From JABJOR01 sp965603075 (GTDB lineage: Bacteria; Pseudomonadota; Alphaproteobacteria; Rhodospirillales; Casp-alpha2), in contig CBFDBO010000017.1 in NCBI GenBank assembly GCA_965603075.1, positions 1 through 64,000 of the forward strand: a stretch of 64,000 nucleotides of DNA, in the 5' to 3' direction. Below, in pieces: positions 16,742-26,694 of the stretch. Under the pieces are notes generated by a model, which did no database searches, was not told the DNA's origin, and saw nothing but the letters and a program-made list of their open reading frames with translations. Within the stretch, counting starts at the first letter, position 1. Each line of letters starts with the position of its first letter. Position numbers and translations under genes: made by a program.

Positions 16742-18556
16742 ATGACGACCAAGACCTATAGGGCAGGCATCATTTTTGTTGGATTACTGTCCCCAATTTC
16801 TATTGCCTCAGCGGATGATATTATTCAAACCCCCGAAGTGGTGGTTACGGCAACCCGAATAGCCCAAACAGTTGAAGACACCCTTGCCCCCGTGACGATT
16901 ATCACTCGGGAAGATATTGAAAGACAACAAGTCCGCGATATTCGCGATATTTTTCGTAATGTACCTGGAATGGGGTTAGTCAACAGTGGTGGTTTAGGCA
17001 AGGCAACATCTGTCTCGCTACGCGGTACAGAAAGCACCCATGTACTTGTTCTTATTGATGGCGTCAGAGTCGGCTCGGCGACCAAAGGAACCACGTCATT
17101 TTCAGATATTCCGGTTGAACAGATTGAGCGCATTGAAATTGTCCGTGGTCCCAAATCATCTTTGTATGGATCAGGTGCAATAGGGGGCGTCATTCAAATT
17201 TTTACCCGCAAAGGAAGCGGCGATCGCGTTGAAAAACATGGTTCGATAGGATATGGTACCCATCAAACCATTGAAGGAACGGCAGGCTTTAGCGGTGCTG
17301 CGAATGATACAAAATTCGCGCTTAATCTAAGCAAAAAACAGTCTAACGGTTTTAATAGCAAAGTTACAAATGGTGACGATAAGGATGGGTATTCCCAGAA
17401 TTCTATATTTGGTAATATCTCACATGATTTTGCCAATGGCCTTAATATTGAAACCCATGTATCAAATGTGGATTCGGCAAGCGAATATGATGGCACAAAT
17501 TCGAACCGGGTTGATTCCGTTCAACGTATTATCAGCGTTAAAGCCGACAAAGATATTGTGGATGCGTGGAATACGACTCTAAACGTTTCTAGGAACTGGG
17601 ATTTAACAACCAATTTTCTTGATACAGCATTCTACAGCAAATTTGATACAGTTCGTGATAATGCTACACTGCAAAATAATATCTATTTGAATGATGAAAA
17701 TACCGTCATCGTTGGGCTGGATTATCAATTCGATACGATCGAGAGTTCCTCCACTTATTCTGAAACAGAGCGGTTTAATATGGCTGCTTTTTCCCAATAC
17801 ATGATAGAGCTTGGTGATAATAGTGTTCAAGCCAGTTTCAGATTTGACGAAAACGAGCAATTTGGTGAAAGCAAAACAGGCAGCTTAGGGTGGGGATATC
17901 CTATTCTTGAAGACCTTGACGTGACCGCTAGTTACGCAACGGCGTTCAAAGCGCCAACATTTAATCAGCTGTATTCCAGTGCAGGGAATGCCATGTTAGA
18001 TCCAGAAAGTTCTAAGTCTTACGAAATTGGATTACGCGGAAATTATTCAAACAGCAATTGGGCTGTTTATGCTTATCAATCAGATGTGAAAGATTTAATC
18101 TCTTATAATTCTGGAACATCGGCTTTTGAAAACATCGACTTGGCAAAAATCCGGGGCGTTGAAGCAGAAGGCAGCATGCGTTTTGGAAAGTATGATATTG
18201 CGAGTAATATTACCTACGTAAGACCGGAAAACAGATCAGATGGATCCAACTATGGTAATACGTTACGCCGACGGGCAAAATGGCGGGGCAACCTAATGAC
18301 GGCCTATCAATTAAATGATGAAACCCGGTTGGGGGCAGATTTTCATTTTGTCGGCCATAGCTATGACAACACTTCTAACACGACAAAAATGAAGCGATAT
18401 AACACCGTCGATCTAAGAGGGTCCTATCAATTTTCGCCAAACTGGAGCGTAGAATTAAGCGCTAACAATGTATTTGATCGTACCTATGAAACGGTCAATA
18501 ACTACTTCCAAGATGGTCGTAATATGTTCCTAAGATTTCGTTTTTCACAAGACTAG
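16742..18556 (+). CDS. btuB: TonB-dependent vitamin B12 outer-membrane receptor
   Basis: A 604-residue outer-membrane receptor. A signal peptide (1 to about 24, ending SIASA) is followed by a TonB-box-like TPEVVVTATR, a plug domain (about 40-150, with LIDGVRVG and RIEIVRGPKSSLYGSGAIGG) and a 22-strand-type barrel to the C-terminus. The start is taken at ATG 16742, which gives a clean signal peptide and has ACGGAG 8 bases upstream; the frame extends further upstream into the riboswitch. The B12 riboswitch and the neighbouring btuF/C/D and cob genes make cobalamin or another corrinoid the likely ligand. cobB follows after 8 bases. Confidence 0.92.
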   Translation: MTTKTYRAGIIFVGLLSPISIASADDIIQTPEVVVTATRIAQTVEDTLAPVTIITREDIERQQVRDIRDIFRNVPGMGLVNSGGLGKATSVSLRGTESTHVLVLIDGVRVGSATKGTTSFSDIPVEQIERIEIVRGPKSSLYGSGAIGGVIQIFTRKGSGDRVEKHGSIGYGTHQTIEGTAGFSGAANDTKFALNLSKKQSNGFNSKVTNGDDKDGYSQNSIFGNISHDFANGLNIETHVSNVDSASEYDGTNSNRVDSVQRIISVKADKDIVDAWNTTLNVSRNWDLTTNFLDTAFYSKFDTVRDNATLQNNIYLNDENTVIVGLDYQFDTIESSSTYSETERFNMAAFSQYMIELGDNSVQASFRFDENEQFGESKTGSLGWGYPILEDLDVTASYATAFKAPTFNQLYSSAGNAMLDPESSKSYEIGLRGNYSNSNWAVYAYQSDVKDLISYNSGTSAFENIDLAKIRGVEAEGSMRFGKYDIASNITYVRPENRSDGSNYGNTLRRRAKWRGNLMTAYQLNDETRLGADFHFVGHSYDNTSNTTKMKRYNTVDLRGSYQFSPNWSVELSANNVFDRTYETVNNYFQDGRNMFLRFRFSQD

Positions 18557-18564
18557 GCCTACAA

Positions 18565-19911
18565 ATGACTGATCTAATGCCAAACACTCAATTAAAAGGC
18601 GGGGCTTCGTGCCCTGCCTTGATGGTGGCGGCCCCTGCTTCAAATCAGGGCAAAACCACCATTACAGCGGCAATAGCCCGCTATCACCGTAATGCAGGCC
18701 GCAAGGTCAGGGTGTTTAAAATTGGCCCTGATTTTATTGATCCGATGATTTTGGAACGGGCCAGTGGAACCCCAACAGAGCAGCTTGATATGTGGATGGT
18801 TGGCGAAACAGCCAGTCAAAAAATTCTGGCTGAAGCCGCCGAGGACGCAGATTTAATATTGCTGGAAGGGGTCATGGGGTTATTCGATGGCACCCCCAGC
18901 AGTGCCGATCTCGCTAAATTTTTTGGCATTCCCATTCTGTTGGTTATCGATGCCAGCGCTATGGCCCAAAGCTTTGGGGCTATCGTGCATGGGTTCACCA
19001 CTTATGACCCTGATCTATCCTTTGGGGGTGTGCTTGCCAATCGGGTTGGCAGCGAGCGCCACGCCGATATATTGTTGGAAACCGTCAAGCAAGGCACACC
19101 CTACATGGGGCATGTTTTACGCGATGAGAAGGCTTCCTTGCCGGATCGCCACTTAGGTCTGGTGCAGGCCATGGAAATCGATGATCTCGAAATCCGTATT
19201 GAAAAAATGGCAGAAAAAATCAGCCAAACTAAATTGGTGGATTTACCGGAGTCTGTCGAGTTTTCATTTCCTGAGCCCACAGTGGTACCAAAATTATTAG
19301 AGGGAAAGACCATTGCCGTTGCTAAGGATACAGCCTTTTCTTTTATTTATCAGGCCAACGTGCGGTGTTTAGAAGAAATGGGGGCAAAAGTTATCGAGTT
19401 TTCACCCTTAACCGATACAGCCTTACCCGAAACTAACGCACTTTATTTACCGGGTGGATATCCAGAGCTGCATCTTAAGACACTATCCCAAAACACCTCA
19501 ATGCAGGATGCCATCAAATCGGCCCATGCTGAGGGAATGCCAATTCTTGCTGAATGTGGTGGTTTATTATACTTGCTGAATTCATTAGAAACATCGGACG
19601 AGCAAAAAGCGGATATGGTTGGCCTTATTGCGGGGTCGGGTAAACTTCAGAAAAAACTAACCGCCCTTGGACTGCAAAGTATTGAGACCTCCGTTGGAGA
19701 ATTGCGGGGGCATACTTTTCATTATTCGACTTTGGAAACATCCCTTGAGCCAATCACACGGGCAACATCCAATAGAACAAAAAAACCGGGCGAAGCGATT
19801 TACGCCCAAGGAAACTTAGTTGCCAGCTATGTTCATTTTTACTTTCCGTCTTGTCCTGAAGCCGTTGCAAGAATATTCGCACCGAATGCTGAAGGTGAAT
19901 TGTTTTCATGA
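18565..19911 (+). CDS. cobB: cobyrinate a,c-diamide synthase
   Basis: A 448-residue enzyme (CobB/CbiA) that amidates the a and c side chains of cobyrinate or hydrogenobyrinate using glutamine and ATP. The N-terminal dethiobiotin-synthetase-like domain carries the P-loop APASNQGKTTITAA (about 25-38). The C-terminal class I glutaminase-like domain carries the catalytic Cys in ILAECGGLLYLL (about 328-339), with a His near the end (YVHFYFPS). It overlaps the following btuF-like gene as ATGA. Confidence 0.93.
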   Translation: MTDLMPNTQLKGGASCPALMVAAPASNQGKTTITAAIARYHRNAGRKVRVFKIGPDFIDPMILERASGTPTEQLDMWMVGETASQKILAEAAEDADLILLEGVMGLFDGTPSSADLAKFFGIPILLVIDASAMAQSFGAIVHGFTTYDPDLSFGGVLANRVGSERHADILLETVKQGTPYMGHVLRDEKASLPDRHLGLVQAMEIDDLEIRIEKMAEKISQTKLVDLPESVEFSFPEPTVVPKLLEGKTIAVAKDTAFSFIYQANVRCLEEMGAKVIEFSPLTDTALPETNALYLPGGYPELHLKTLSQNTSMQDAIKSAHAEGMPILAECGGLLYLLNSLETSDEQKADMVGLIAGSGKLQKKLTALGLQSIETSVGELRGHTFHYSTLETSLEPITRATSNRTKKPGEAIYAQGNLVASYVHFYFPSCPEAVARIFAPNAEGELFS

Positions 19912-20807
19912 ATAGGCTCCGCCAAGGCATCCTCATCATTGTTGCTCTGGCTGCCATTCTGGGTGTGCCAGGAATGGGGGTTGGGGCGGGAATAAGGATG
20001 GCGATGGCGAATGAGGGATTGCCAAGAATTGTTTCCCTAGATCACTGTTCCGATCAATATGCTTTGGCATTGGCAGACCCCAGCCAGATTGCCGCTTTGT
20101 CACCAAAAGCCCATCAAGACTATTCGTTTTTTGCCGATCGCGCTAAAGGAATACCCAGCTTTCGCGGGACCGTTGAAGAAATTCTCCAATTAGATCCAGA
20201 TTATGTCATCCGGTATTGGGGGGGTGATAAGAGCATGCTCAACATATTAGAACAGGCCGGTATCAAGGTTATTTCGGCAAAAACGGGTTTAAATATGACC
20301 GATATGCTGAGCAATGTTGATGTGTTTTCAGCGGCCTTTAAGCAAAAAGAATTAGGATTGGTTTTTAGAGAGGATTACAAAGCTCGTTTGCTGGCTTTGG
20401 AACGGACTAAAAGCCGGGGGCTTAATGCAATATATCTGACCCCGAGCGGTACCACGGCCGGTGCGGGAACATTTGCCAATGACATACTGAGACTTGCTGG
20501 TTTTTCAAATGCTATTGCTGAAATGGGCTTAAAACGGTGGCCCACAATACCGCTGGAAAAAGTAATCTTAGACCCACCGGATGTCTTCATTGGGGCCTTT
20601 TTTGATAATGCATCCATCCATCATTCTGATTGGGGCATTCTGCGTCACAATGCGGTTCAACGTATGTTTGAGGATGTCCCTACGGTCTATGTTCCCGGAC
20701 GGTTGCTTGCCTGTCGGACATTTACATTTGTGGACGCGGCTGAGTACATTGTTCATGAGCTTGAAGCCATTAATTTCAAGAATAAAGATACCGAGGCGCC
20801 CCTATGA
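19908..20807 (+). CDS. btuF: cobalamin/corrinoid ABC transporter substrate-binding protein
   Basis: A 299-residue periplasmic protein of the BtuF/FhuD-like fold. An N-terminal hydrophobic export signal (about 1-35) precedes RIVSLDHCSDQYALAL, the family's typical first strand and helix. It lies between cobB and permease/ATPase genes, with ATGA overlaps on both sides, under a B12 riboswitch. Iron-siderophore binding proteins look alike; the context decides for a corrinoid. Confidence 0.85.
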   Translation: MNRLRQGILIIVALAAILGVPGMGVGAGIRMAMANEGLPRIVSLDHCSDQYALALADPSQIAALSPKAHQDYSFFADRAKGIPSFRGTVEEILQLDPDYVIRYWGGDKSMLNILEQAGIKVISAKTGLNMTDMLSNVDVFSAAFKQKELGLVFREDYKARLLALERTKSRGLNAIYLTPSGTTAGAGTFANDILRLAGFSNAIAEMGLKRWPTIPLEKVILDPPDVFIGAFFDNASIHHSDWGILRHNAVQRMFEDVPTVYVPGRLLACRTFTFVDAAEYIVHELEAINFKNKDTEAPL

Positions 20808-21832
20808 CCCAACTGCAAACTCAACCACAAACTAAACGCTCTCAGTGGTTAGCCATGAACGTGGTCATAATGTTTGTATTGCTCCTTTCGTGTGCGTTCT
20901 TTTCACTGTTTTATGGGGCGGCAAATATAAGCGTGGGTGACGTCATAACTGGCTTGTTTGATAACACGGGGTCAAATTTAAGCATAATCGTGCAAGAGCT
21001 GCGATTGCCGCGTGTCCTCATTGGTGTGTGCGCGGGGGCGTCCCTTGGCTTATCGGGGGCGGCGTTGCAAGGGTTGCTTAGAAACCCCTTAGCCGATCCC
21101 GGCATTATCGGCGTTTCATCAAGTGCGAGTTTAGGGGCGGTCATCGCGATCTATTTAGGCTTCGCGGCTGTCTGGTCTCTGGCTGTTCCGATTATGGCGA
21201 TGACCGGGGCTTTTATTGCCATTACAATATTATTCTCGTTATCCTCTAATGATGGCCGGGTATTAACGTTGATCCTGACGGGGATTGGGATCAGCTCGCT
21301 TGCCACAGCGGGAATTTCATTGGTGATGAACTTTGCCCCTAACCCCATGTCACTTCGTGATATGGTTATGTGGATGCTGGGCTCGCTTGAAAACCGTACC
21401 ACCACAGATTTATATATGATGGCGCCATTCGTCTTGGCGGGGTGGGCTTTTTTAATTGGCGTGGGCCAAGGCTTAAACGCATTGGCACTTGGTGAAGACA
21501 CCGCCCATTCATTGGGCATAAACATCAATTACCTTCGCTGGCGTATTGTCTTAGGGACCGCCTTGTCGGTGGGGGCAACGGTTGCTGTTTGCGGCTCCAT
21601 TGGTTTTATCGGCTTGGTGGTTCCCCATATTATGCGGAGCATCTTTGGCTCTGAACCCCGAAATATTTTGCTACCCAGTGCCATTGGCGGGGCGATCTTG
21701 TTAACTCTGGCCGATATTGCCACCCGTATCCCCGTGGGGCATACACAATTAAAGCTCGGTGTGTTAACGGCCTTTATCGGCGCGCCCGTCTTTCTTTATA
21801 TAATTCATAAATCGCGGGAGAGCATTCGATGA
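20804..21832 (+). CDS. btuC: cobalamin/corrinoid ABC transporter permease (FecCD family)
   Basis: A 342-residue inner-membrane protein with about ten helices, of the FecCD/BtuC family. Typical motifs are LRLPRVLIGVCAGASLGLSG (about 63-82), QGLLRNPLADPGIIGVSSSA and the cytoplasmic coupling region GFIGLVVPHIMRSIFG (about 266-281). It overlaps both btuF and btuD by 4 bases. Confidence 0.9.
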   Translation: MTQLQTQPQTKRSQWLAMNVVIMFVLLLSCAFFSLFYGAANISVGDVITGLFDNTGSNLSIIVQELRLPRVLIGVCAGASLGLSGAALQGLLRNPLADPGIIGVSSSASLGAVIAIYLGFAAVWSLAVPIMAMTGAFIAITILFSLSSNDGRVLTLILTGIGISSLATAGISLVMNFAPNPMSLRDMVMWMLGSLENRTTTDLYMMAPFVLAGWAFLIGVGQGLNALALGEDTAHSLGININYLRWRIVLGTALSVGATVAVCGSIGFIGLVVPHIMRSIFGSEPRNILLPSAIGGAILLTLADIATRIPVGHTQLKLGVLTAFIGAPVFLYIIHKSRESIR

Positions 21833-22620
21833 GCAAGCTCCAAGCGAATAATATTTCTGTCAAATTTGGGGAAAATAAAATTCTCGACACTGTATCATTT
21901 AGTGTAGAACGGGGATCGGTTGTGGGGTTGGTTGGGGCCAATGGGTCGGGTAAAAGTAGCTTATTACGTTCCGTCCTCGGAATTCTTAAAAGCCCCACGG
22001 GGGATGTCTTAATCGATGGTGTAAACACCAATGACATGACACCGCGCATGCGCGCCAACAACATTGCCTACGCCCCCCAAGGGGCTGAAATTCATTGGAT
22101 GTTGTCTGTTGAGCGGCTGGTTACCATAGGTCGAACCCCCCACTTGGCACCGTGGCGGAGCCTCTCGAAAGAAGATTGGGAAATTGTAGAGCACGCCCTT
22201 GATGTCACCGATATGCTAGACTTTCGCCATCGCATCGCGACGACTTTATCGGGCGGCGAGAAGGCGCGTGCTTTGCTCGCCCGTGCCATTGCCGTTGGCG
22301 CGCCCTACTTATTAGCCGACGAGCCCGTAGCGGCCCTTGATCCTTATCATCAGCTCCAAATTCTGGACATTCTATCTGAAATGGCACAACAGGATAAAGG
22401 TGTGGTTATCGTCTTGCATGATTTGTCACTGGCACAACGGTATTGTGATAAAATATATCTGTTGCATGACAGCCACGTTCTGGCCGAGGGTACGCCTGAT
22501 GAAGTCTTTACCGATGCGTTGTTAGAGCAAGCCTACAATGTTCGCATGGCGCGCAGTGAACACAACGGCACTTCATTATTAACACTGCTCGATCGATCAG
22601 ATAAAGTGTCCGCCCCATGA
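21829..22620 (+). CDS. btuD: cobalamin/corrinoid ABC transporter ATP-binding protein
   Basis: A 263-residue ATPase with Walker A GANGSGKSSLL (about 36-46), the signature TLSGGEKARALLARAIA (about 138-154) and Walker B YLLADEPVAALD (about 160-171). It should energise BtuC. ATGA overlaps link it to btuC and cobQ, so transporter and biosynthesis genes are made together. Confidence 0.92.
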   Translation: MSKLQANNISVKFGENKILDTVSFSVERGSVVGLVGANGSGKSSLLRSVLGILKSPTGDVLIDGVNTNDMTPRMRANNIAYAPQGAEIHWMLSVERLVTIGRTPHLAPWRSLSKEDWEIVEHALDVTDMLDFRHRIATTLSGGEKARALLARAIAVGAPYLLADEPVAALDPYHQLQILDILSEMAQQDKGVVIVLHDLSLAQRYCDKIYLLHDSHVLAEGTPDEVFTDALLEQAYNVRMARSEHNGTSLLTLLDRSDKVSAP

Positions 22621-24095
22621 CCGCCCGAACTTTAATGTTTCAAGGCACAGGCTCCGATGTGGGAAAGTCTGTCTTGGTGGCGGGCTTGTGTCGTGTCTTT
22701 ACCCGGCGGGGACTTAAAGTCCTACCTTTCAAGCCACAGAATATGTCCAACAATGCCGCTGTTGCATCGGAAGGGGGCGAAATTGGTCGCGCCCAAGCAT
22801 TGCAAGCCATCGCCTGTGGGGTGGAACCCAGCGTCCACATGAACCCGGTTCTCTTAAAACCTCAATCGGATAATGCATCACAAGTTATCTTGCTCGGCAA
22901 GCCAACGGGTACGGCAGACGCACAATATTACAGAAGCCACCGAAAAGAATTGCTCACCACGGTCATAAAAAGTTTTGAGATTTTAAAATCACAGGCTGAC
23001 ATTGTACTTGTTGAAGGGGCGGGCAGTCCGGCTGAAATAAACCTCCGTCAGGGTGATATCGCCAACATGGGGTTCGCCATCGCCACCAATACACCCGTGA
23101 TTTTGGTTGGTGATATAGATCGCGGTGGTGTGATCGCTTCTATCGTCGGCACCTATGCGCTCCTTCAAAAAAGCGAACAAGATTTAATTCGGGGTTTTAT
23201 GATTAATAAATTCCGGGGGGATGTAGGGCTATTTAAAGACGGTCTAACGGCTATTACCGAGCGCACATCATGGCCATCAGTGGGCGTGTTGCCTTATGTG
23301 CCTGCTGTGCGAAATCTACCCGCCGAAGATGCCGTGGTTCTGGATCATGTGCAATCCAATCAACGCGGTGGTATCCTCATCGCCGTGCCAAAGTTATCCC
23401 GCATTGCAAATTTTGATGATGTTGATCCCCTGCAAGCGGAACCCGACGTCACCGTTCGATTTATCCTTCCGGGTGAGCCTTTACCAGCGGATGCGCAATT
23501 GGTCCTAATCCCCGGTACGAAATCTACTACGGCCGACATGGCCTTCTTTAAGCAGCAAGGGTGGGACATTGATTTATGGGCCCACCATCGCCGTGGCGGT
23601 CATGTTTTGGGTATCTGTGGGGGCTATCAAATGCTCGGTCACTGTATTGCCGATCCTGATGGTGTTGATGGTGCTGCCCAAACAATTGATGGTTTGAGGC
23701 TATTGGATGTTAGCACGGTCATGAACGATGACAAAACCGTTCAGCAAACAGAAGCCTATTGCCCTAGTCTGGATTGCACGGCCACGGGGTATGAAATTCA
23801 TGTGGGTATAACAACGGGTGTTGATGCAGACGCGCGTCCTTTCCTTGTATCGGGTGAGCGTGCGATTGGTGCCATGTCTTCTGATGGCTCTATCATGGGT
23901 GGATATGTGCATGGCATGTTCGCCGATGATCACTTTCGCACTCAGTTCCTAGCACCGTACCGACGTGGTGAACAAAATACAGTGCATTATAAAAACCGTA
24001 TTGATGCGGCCTTGAATGACTTGGCCGACGCCATGGAAAAGCATTTGGCTATTGATGCATTAGCTGAGAGCATGTCAAAGGCAGCTTCATCATGA
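22617..24095 (+). CDS. cobQ: cobyric acid synthase
   Basis: A 492-residue enzyme (CobQ/CbiP) that amidates the b, d, e and g side chains of adenosylcobyrinic acid a,c-diamide with glutamine and ATP. The N-terminal ATP domain has GTGSDVGKSVLVAGL (about 11-25). The glutaminase domain has the catalytic Cys in GICGGYQMLG (about 339-348) and a His in GYVHGMF (about 431-437). The length is normal. It is coupled by ATGA to btuD and cbiB. Confidence 0.95.
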   Translation: MTARTLMFQGTGSDVGKSVLVAGLCRVFTRRGLKVLPFKPQNMSNNAAVASEGGEIGRAQALQAIACGVEPSVHMNPVLLKPQSDNASQVILLGKPTGTADAQYYRSHRKELLTTVIKSFEILKSQADIVLVEGAGSPAEINLRQGDIANMGFAIATNTPVILVGDIDRGGVIASIVGTYALLQKSEQDLIRGFMINKFRGDVGLFKDGLTAITERTSWPSVGVLPYVPAVRNLPAEDAVVLDHVQSNQRGGILIAVPKLSRIANFDDVDPLQAEPDVTVRFILPGEPLPADAQLVLIPGTKSTTADMAFFKQQGWDIDLWAHHRRGGHVLGICGGYQMLGHCIADPDGVDGAAQTIDGLRLLDVSTVMNDDKTVQQTEAYCPSLDCTATGYEIHVGITTGVDADARPFLVSGERAIGAMSSDGSIMGGYVHGMFADDHFRTQFLAPYRRGEQNTVHYKNRIDAALNDLADAMEKHLAIDALAESMSKAASS

Positions 24096-25048
24096 GCATC
24101 GCTTTAATATTGGTTGCCGCATTGGTGGTTGATGGCATTGTGGGTGAACCCAGATGGTTCTACCGTTATATTCCCCATCCTGTTGTTTTGATGGGGAAAT
24201 TATTAAGCCTATGCGAGACCTATTTAAACAATACCCATTGGTCAGATAGAATGCGGCGGGCTCTAGGGTCCATCGTTCTGGTTTCAAGTATCTTACTTAT
24301 GCTTTTCATCGGTGTGGGGCTTGAACAGGTTTTAAGTGATACCGCCTGGGGGGATATTGCCCTTATTCTAATCGCAAGCAGCTTGATTGCGGGGCGCAGT
24401 TTGTATGACCATGTTCGTGATGTGGCGGTTGCCCTCGATGATGAAACGGGGTTACAGAAAGCGCGCCTTTCCGTGGGGCGTATCATTGGGCGAAACACTG
24501 ATGAGCTTGATGAACCCGCGATTTCTCGCGCCGCCCTTGAAAGCCTGTCTGAAAATTTTTCGGACGGTGTGGTGGCCCCTGCATTTTGGTTTCTCATTGG
24601 CGGGCTACCCGGTATTCTAATTTATAAAATGGTAAATACCGCGGATAGCATGATTGGTTATCGTAGCGAAAGGTACTTGGCCTTTGGCTGGGCATCGGCA
24701 AGGTTTGATGATTTATTGAACTTGGTTCCCGCGCGATTAACCGCTGTGACCTTTGCCTTGGCGAGTATGATTTGGGGACGAACTTATAATGTACTAATGA
24801 TATCTTTGCGTGATTCCAAACACCATATTTCCCCAAATGCCGGATGGCCAGAAGCGGCCATGGCGGGGGCGCTCAATATAAAACTAGGCGGCCCCAGACA
24901 ATATCCGGGCAATGTAATCGTTGATGGTGTTTGGCTTGGCAGCAAGGACGGCATTGAAGCCACACGATCCCATATTGCCCAAGGTCTTTGGATCGCTTTA
25001 ATCAGTTGGGCAATGATGGTCGCCGCAATTATCCTATGGGGAATGTAA
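24092..25048 (+). CDS. cbiB: adenosylcobinamide-phosphate synthase
   Basis: A 318-residue membrane protein (CbiB, also called CobD in Pseudomonas) that joins aminopropanol phosphate to adenosylcobyric acid. Conserved family segments are GEPRWFYRYIPHPVVLMG (about 17-34), ISRAALESLSENFSDGVVAP (about 143-162) and VNTADSMIGYRS (about 180-191). It ends at TAATG, sharing bases with the next gene. Confidence 0.93.
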   Translation: MSIALILVAALVVDGIVGEPRWFYRYIPHPVVLMGKLLSLCETYLNNTHWSDRMRRALGSIVLVSSILLMLFIGVGLEQVLSDTAWGDIALILIASSLIAGRSLYDHVRDVAVALDDETGLQKARLSVGRIIGRNTDELDEPAISRAALESLSENFSDGVVAPAFWFLIGGLPGILIYKMVNTADSMIGYRSERYLAFGWASARFDDLLNLVPARLTAVTFALASMIWGRTYNVLMISLRDSKHHISPNAGWPEAAMAGALNIKLGGPRQYPGNVIVDGVWLGSKDGIEATRSHIAQGLWIALISWAMMVAAIILWGM

Positions 25049-26064
25049 TGTTAGCAATTAAACATGGCGGTGAACGCGCAATTATTAGAGAGCGCTATCC
25101 GGACGTTACGGGGCAATGGATTGATCTATCAACGGGTGTAAATCCAATCGCGTATCCATGGATAGATAAAATATCGAAATCCGAATTGAATGAAGTATCC
25201 GGTTTTTTACCAGATCAGGACTTGGTCACCGCATGTCGCGATGCATGGACGGGGTATTTGGGCGCGAACAATCCTAATGATTGGTGCCTTGCTGCAGGGT
25301 CCCAATCGGTTATCAACTTGTTCCCTCAATTGTTTCCAGATCATAGCGTTTGTTTACCCGACCCAACATATGGCGAGCATGTCCGTGTTTGGTTAAATGA
25401 AGACCGGTCCATCACGCGCTTTACCTCAGGCGATATTGAGAATTTTGAGTTTCCGTCTCACGCCGTTGTCATCATCACCAATCCAAATAACCCCGATGGT
25501 CGTTGTTACGCCCCATACGATCTTTTAGACCTCGCCGCTTCACTGAAAGCAAAAGATAGCTATTTGGTGATCGATGAAGCGTTCTGTGATGGCGCGCCTG
25601 AGCAATCGCTCGCCACATTCAGTTTGCCTGATAATGTACTTATCATGCGTTCTTTTGGAAAGTTTTTTGGATTAGCTGGCCTTCGCATTGGGTGTGTCCG
25701 TGCGGCCCCTGAATTACGTAAAAAGCTACAGACATTATTAGGGCCATGGCCCGTGAATGGCGTTGCATTGTTAGTCGCACAATATGCGCTGCTAGACGCG
25801 CCATGGATTGAAACAACACGGGAGAGGCTTCGAAGCAATAGCGATAGGCTAAACTCTATTTTGACCCGCAATGGTTTAGAGGTTATCGGGTCTACCGATC
25901 TGTTTAACCTTGTATCTTCAGATAACGCTGAACAAATTGCCGATCACTTGGCCCACCATGCAATTTATACCCGAACGTTTTTAGAACACAAAAATCATAT
26001 TCGCTTTGGATTGCCTGCTGATGACGAAGGCTTTCTGCGACTCAATTCCGCTTTAATACTATAA
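25048..26064 (+). CDS. cobD: L-threonine-O-3-phosphate decarboxylase
   Basis: A 338-residue PLP enzyme of aminotransferase fold I (Salmonella CobD, Pseudomonas CobC). It makes (R)-1-amino-2-propanol phosphate, the substrate of the CbiB enzyme encoded just upstream. The PLP lysine is in RSFGKFFGLAGLRIG (about 202-216), preceded by ITNPNNPDGR and LVIDEAFCD. The ATG at 25048 overlaps the cbiB stop and has GGGGA upstream; a longer frame from 24988 would lie inside cbiB and is rejected. cobO follows after 12 bases. Confidence 0.9.
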   Translation: MLAIKHGGERAIIRERYPDVTGQWIDLSTGVNPIAYPWIDKISKSELNEVSGFLPDQDLVTACRDAWTGYLGANNPNDWCLAAGSQSVINLFPQLFPDHSVCLPDPTYGEHVRVWLNEDRSITRFTSGDIENFEFPSHAVVIITNPNNPDGRCYAPYDLLDLAASLKAKDSYLVIDEAFCDGAPEQSLATFSLPDNVLIMRSFGKFFGLAGLRIGCVRAAPELRKKLQTLLGPWPVNGVALLVAQYALLDAPWIETTRERLRSNSDRLNSILTRNGLEVIGSTDLFNLVSSDNAEQIADHLAHHAIYTRTFLEHKNHIRFGLPADDEGFLRLNSALIL

Positions 26065-26076
26065 AGGATCATCTAA

Positions 26077-26694
26077 ATGACAACTGATAACAAAGATATT
26101 AATTCAACCCACACCGCGGCTATGAAAGAACGTCAAGCAGAGCACCGGGCGACGATTAAAAGCAAGACAAAGGCAGAGCGGGGCCAACTCGCGGTTAATA
26201 CAGGGGACGGCAAGGGAAAATCCACTGCGGCCTTCGGTACGGTTATTCGCGCCCTGGGCTGGGGTCATGATGTTGGAATTGTGCAGTATGTTAAAGGGAC
26301 TTGGAAAACCGGCGAGAAAAATTATTTCAACCAATTAGAAGGCGTGCTTCGGTATGAAGTCATGGGCGAAGGCTTTACATGGGAAACCCAAGACCGTGAA
26401 CGTGATATAATCGCGGCCAAAAAAGCATGGGAAGTTTCCGTCGAGATGTTCACCAGCGGCGATTATGATTTGGTTGTATTGGACGAGTTGAACATCGTAT
26501 TGAGCAAAGAATATTTAGATACAGCTCAGGTGGTCGACGCCCTTAAAAACCGTCACGATCGTACCCATGTTTTCGTAACGGGCCGGGGGGCGCCAGACGC
26601 TTTAATTGAAGCCGCTGACTTGGTAACGGAAATGAAGATGATTAAACATCCTTTCGAGGCGGGCTTTAAAGCCGCTCGTGGCATGGACTTTTAA
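26077..26694 (+). CDS. cobO: cob(I)yrinic acid a,c-diamide adenosyltransferase
   Basis: A 205-residue CobO/BtuR-type adenosyltransferase that adds the 5'-deoxyadenosyl ligand to cobalt. The unusual P-loop for ATP is NTGDGKGKSTAAFGTVIRAL (about 42-61), followed by VVLDELNIVLS (about 133-143) and VFVTGRGAP (about 168-176). AAGGA lies 8-9 bases before the ATG. It ends the forward operon, and its stop overlaps the stop of convergent cobS. Confidence 0.95.
   Translation: MTTDNKDINSTHTAAMKERQAEHRATIKSKTKAERGQLAVNTGDGKGKSTAAFGTVIRALGWGHDVGIVQYVKGTWKTGEKNYFNQLEGVLRYEVMGEGFTWETQDRERDIIAAKKAWEVSVEMFTSGDYDLVVLDELNIVLSKEYLDTAQVVDALKNRHDRTHVFVTGRGAPDALIEAADLVTEMKMIKHPFEAGFKAARGMDF

Noticed and set aside
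24988..25047. upstream extension of cobD into cbiB
   Set aside because: It lies in the conserved 3' end of cbiB; the TAATG coupling at 25048 is the normal arrangement.
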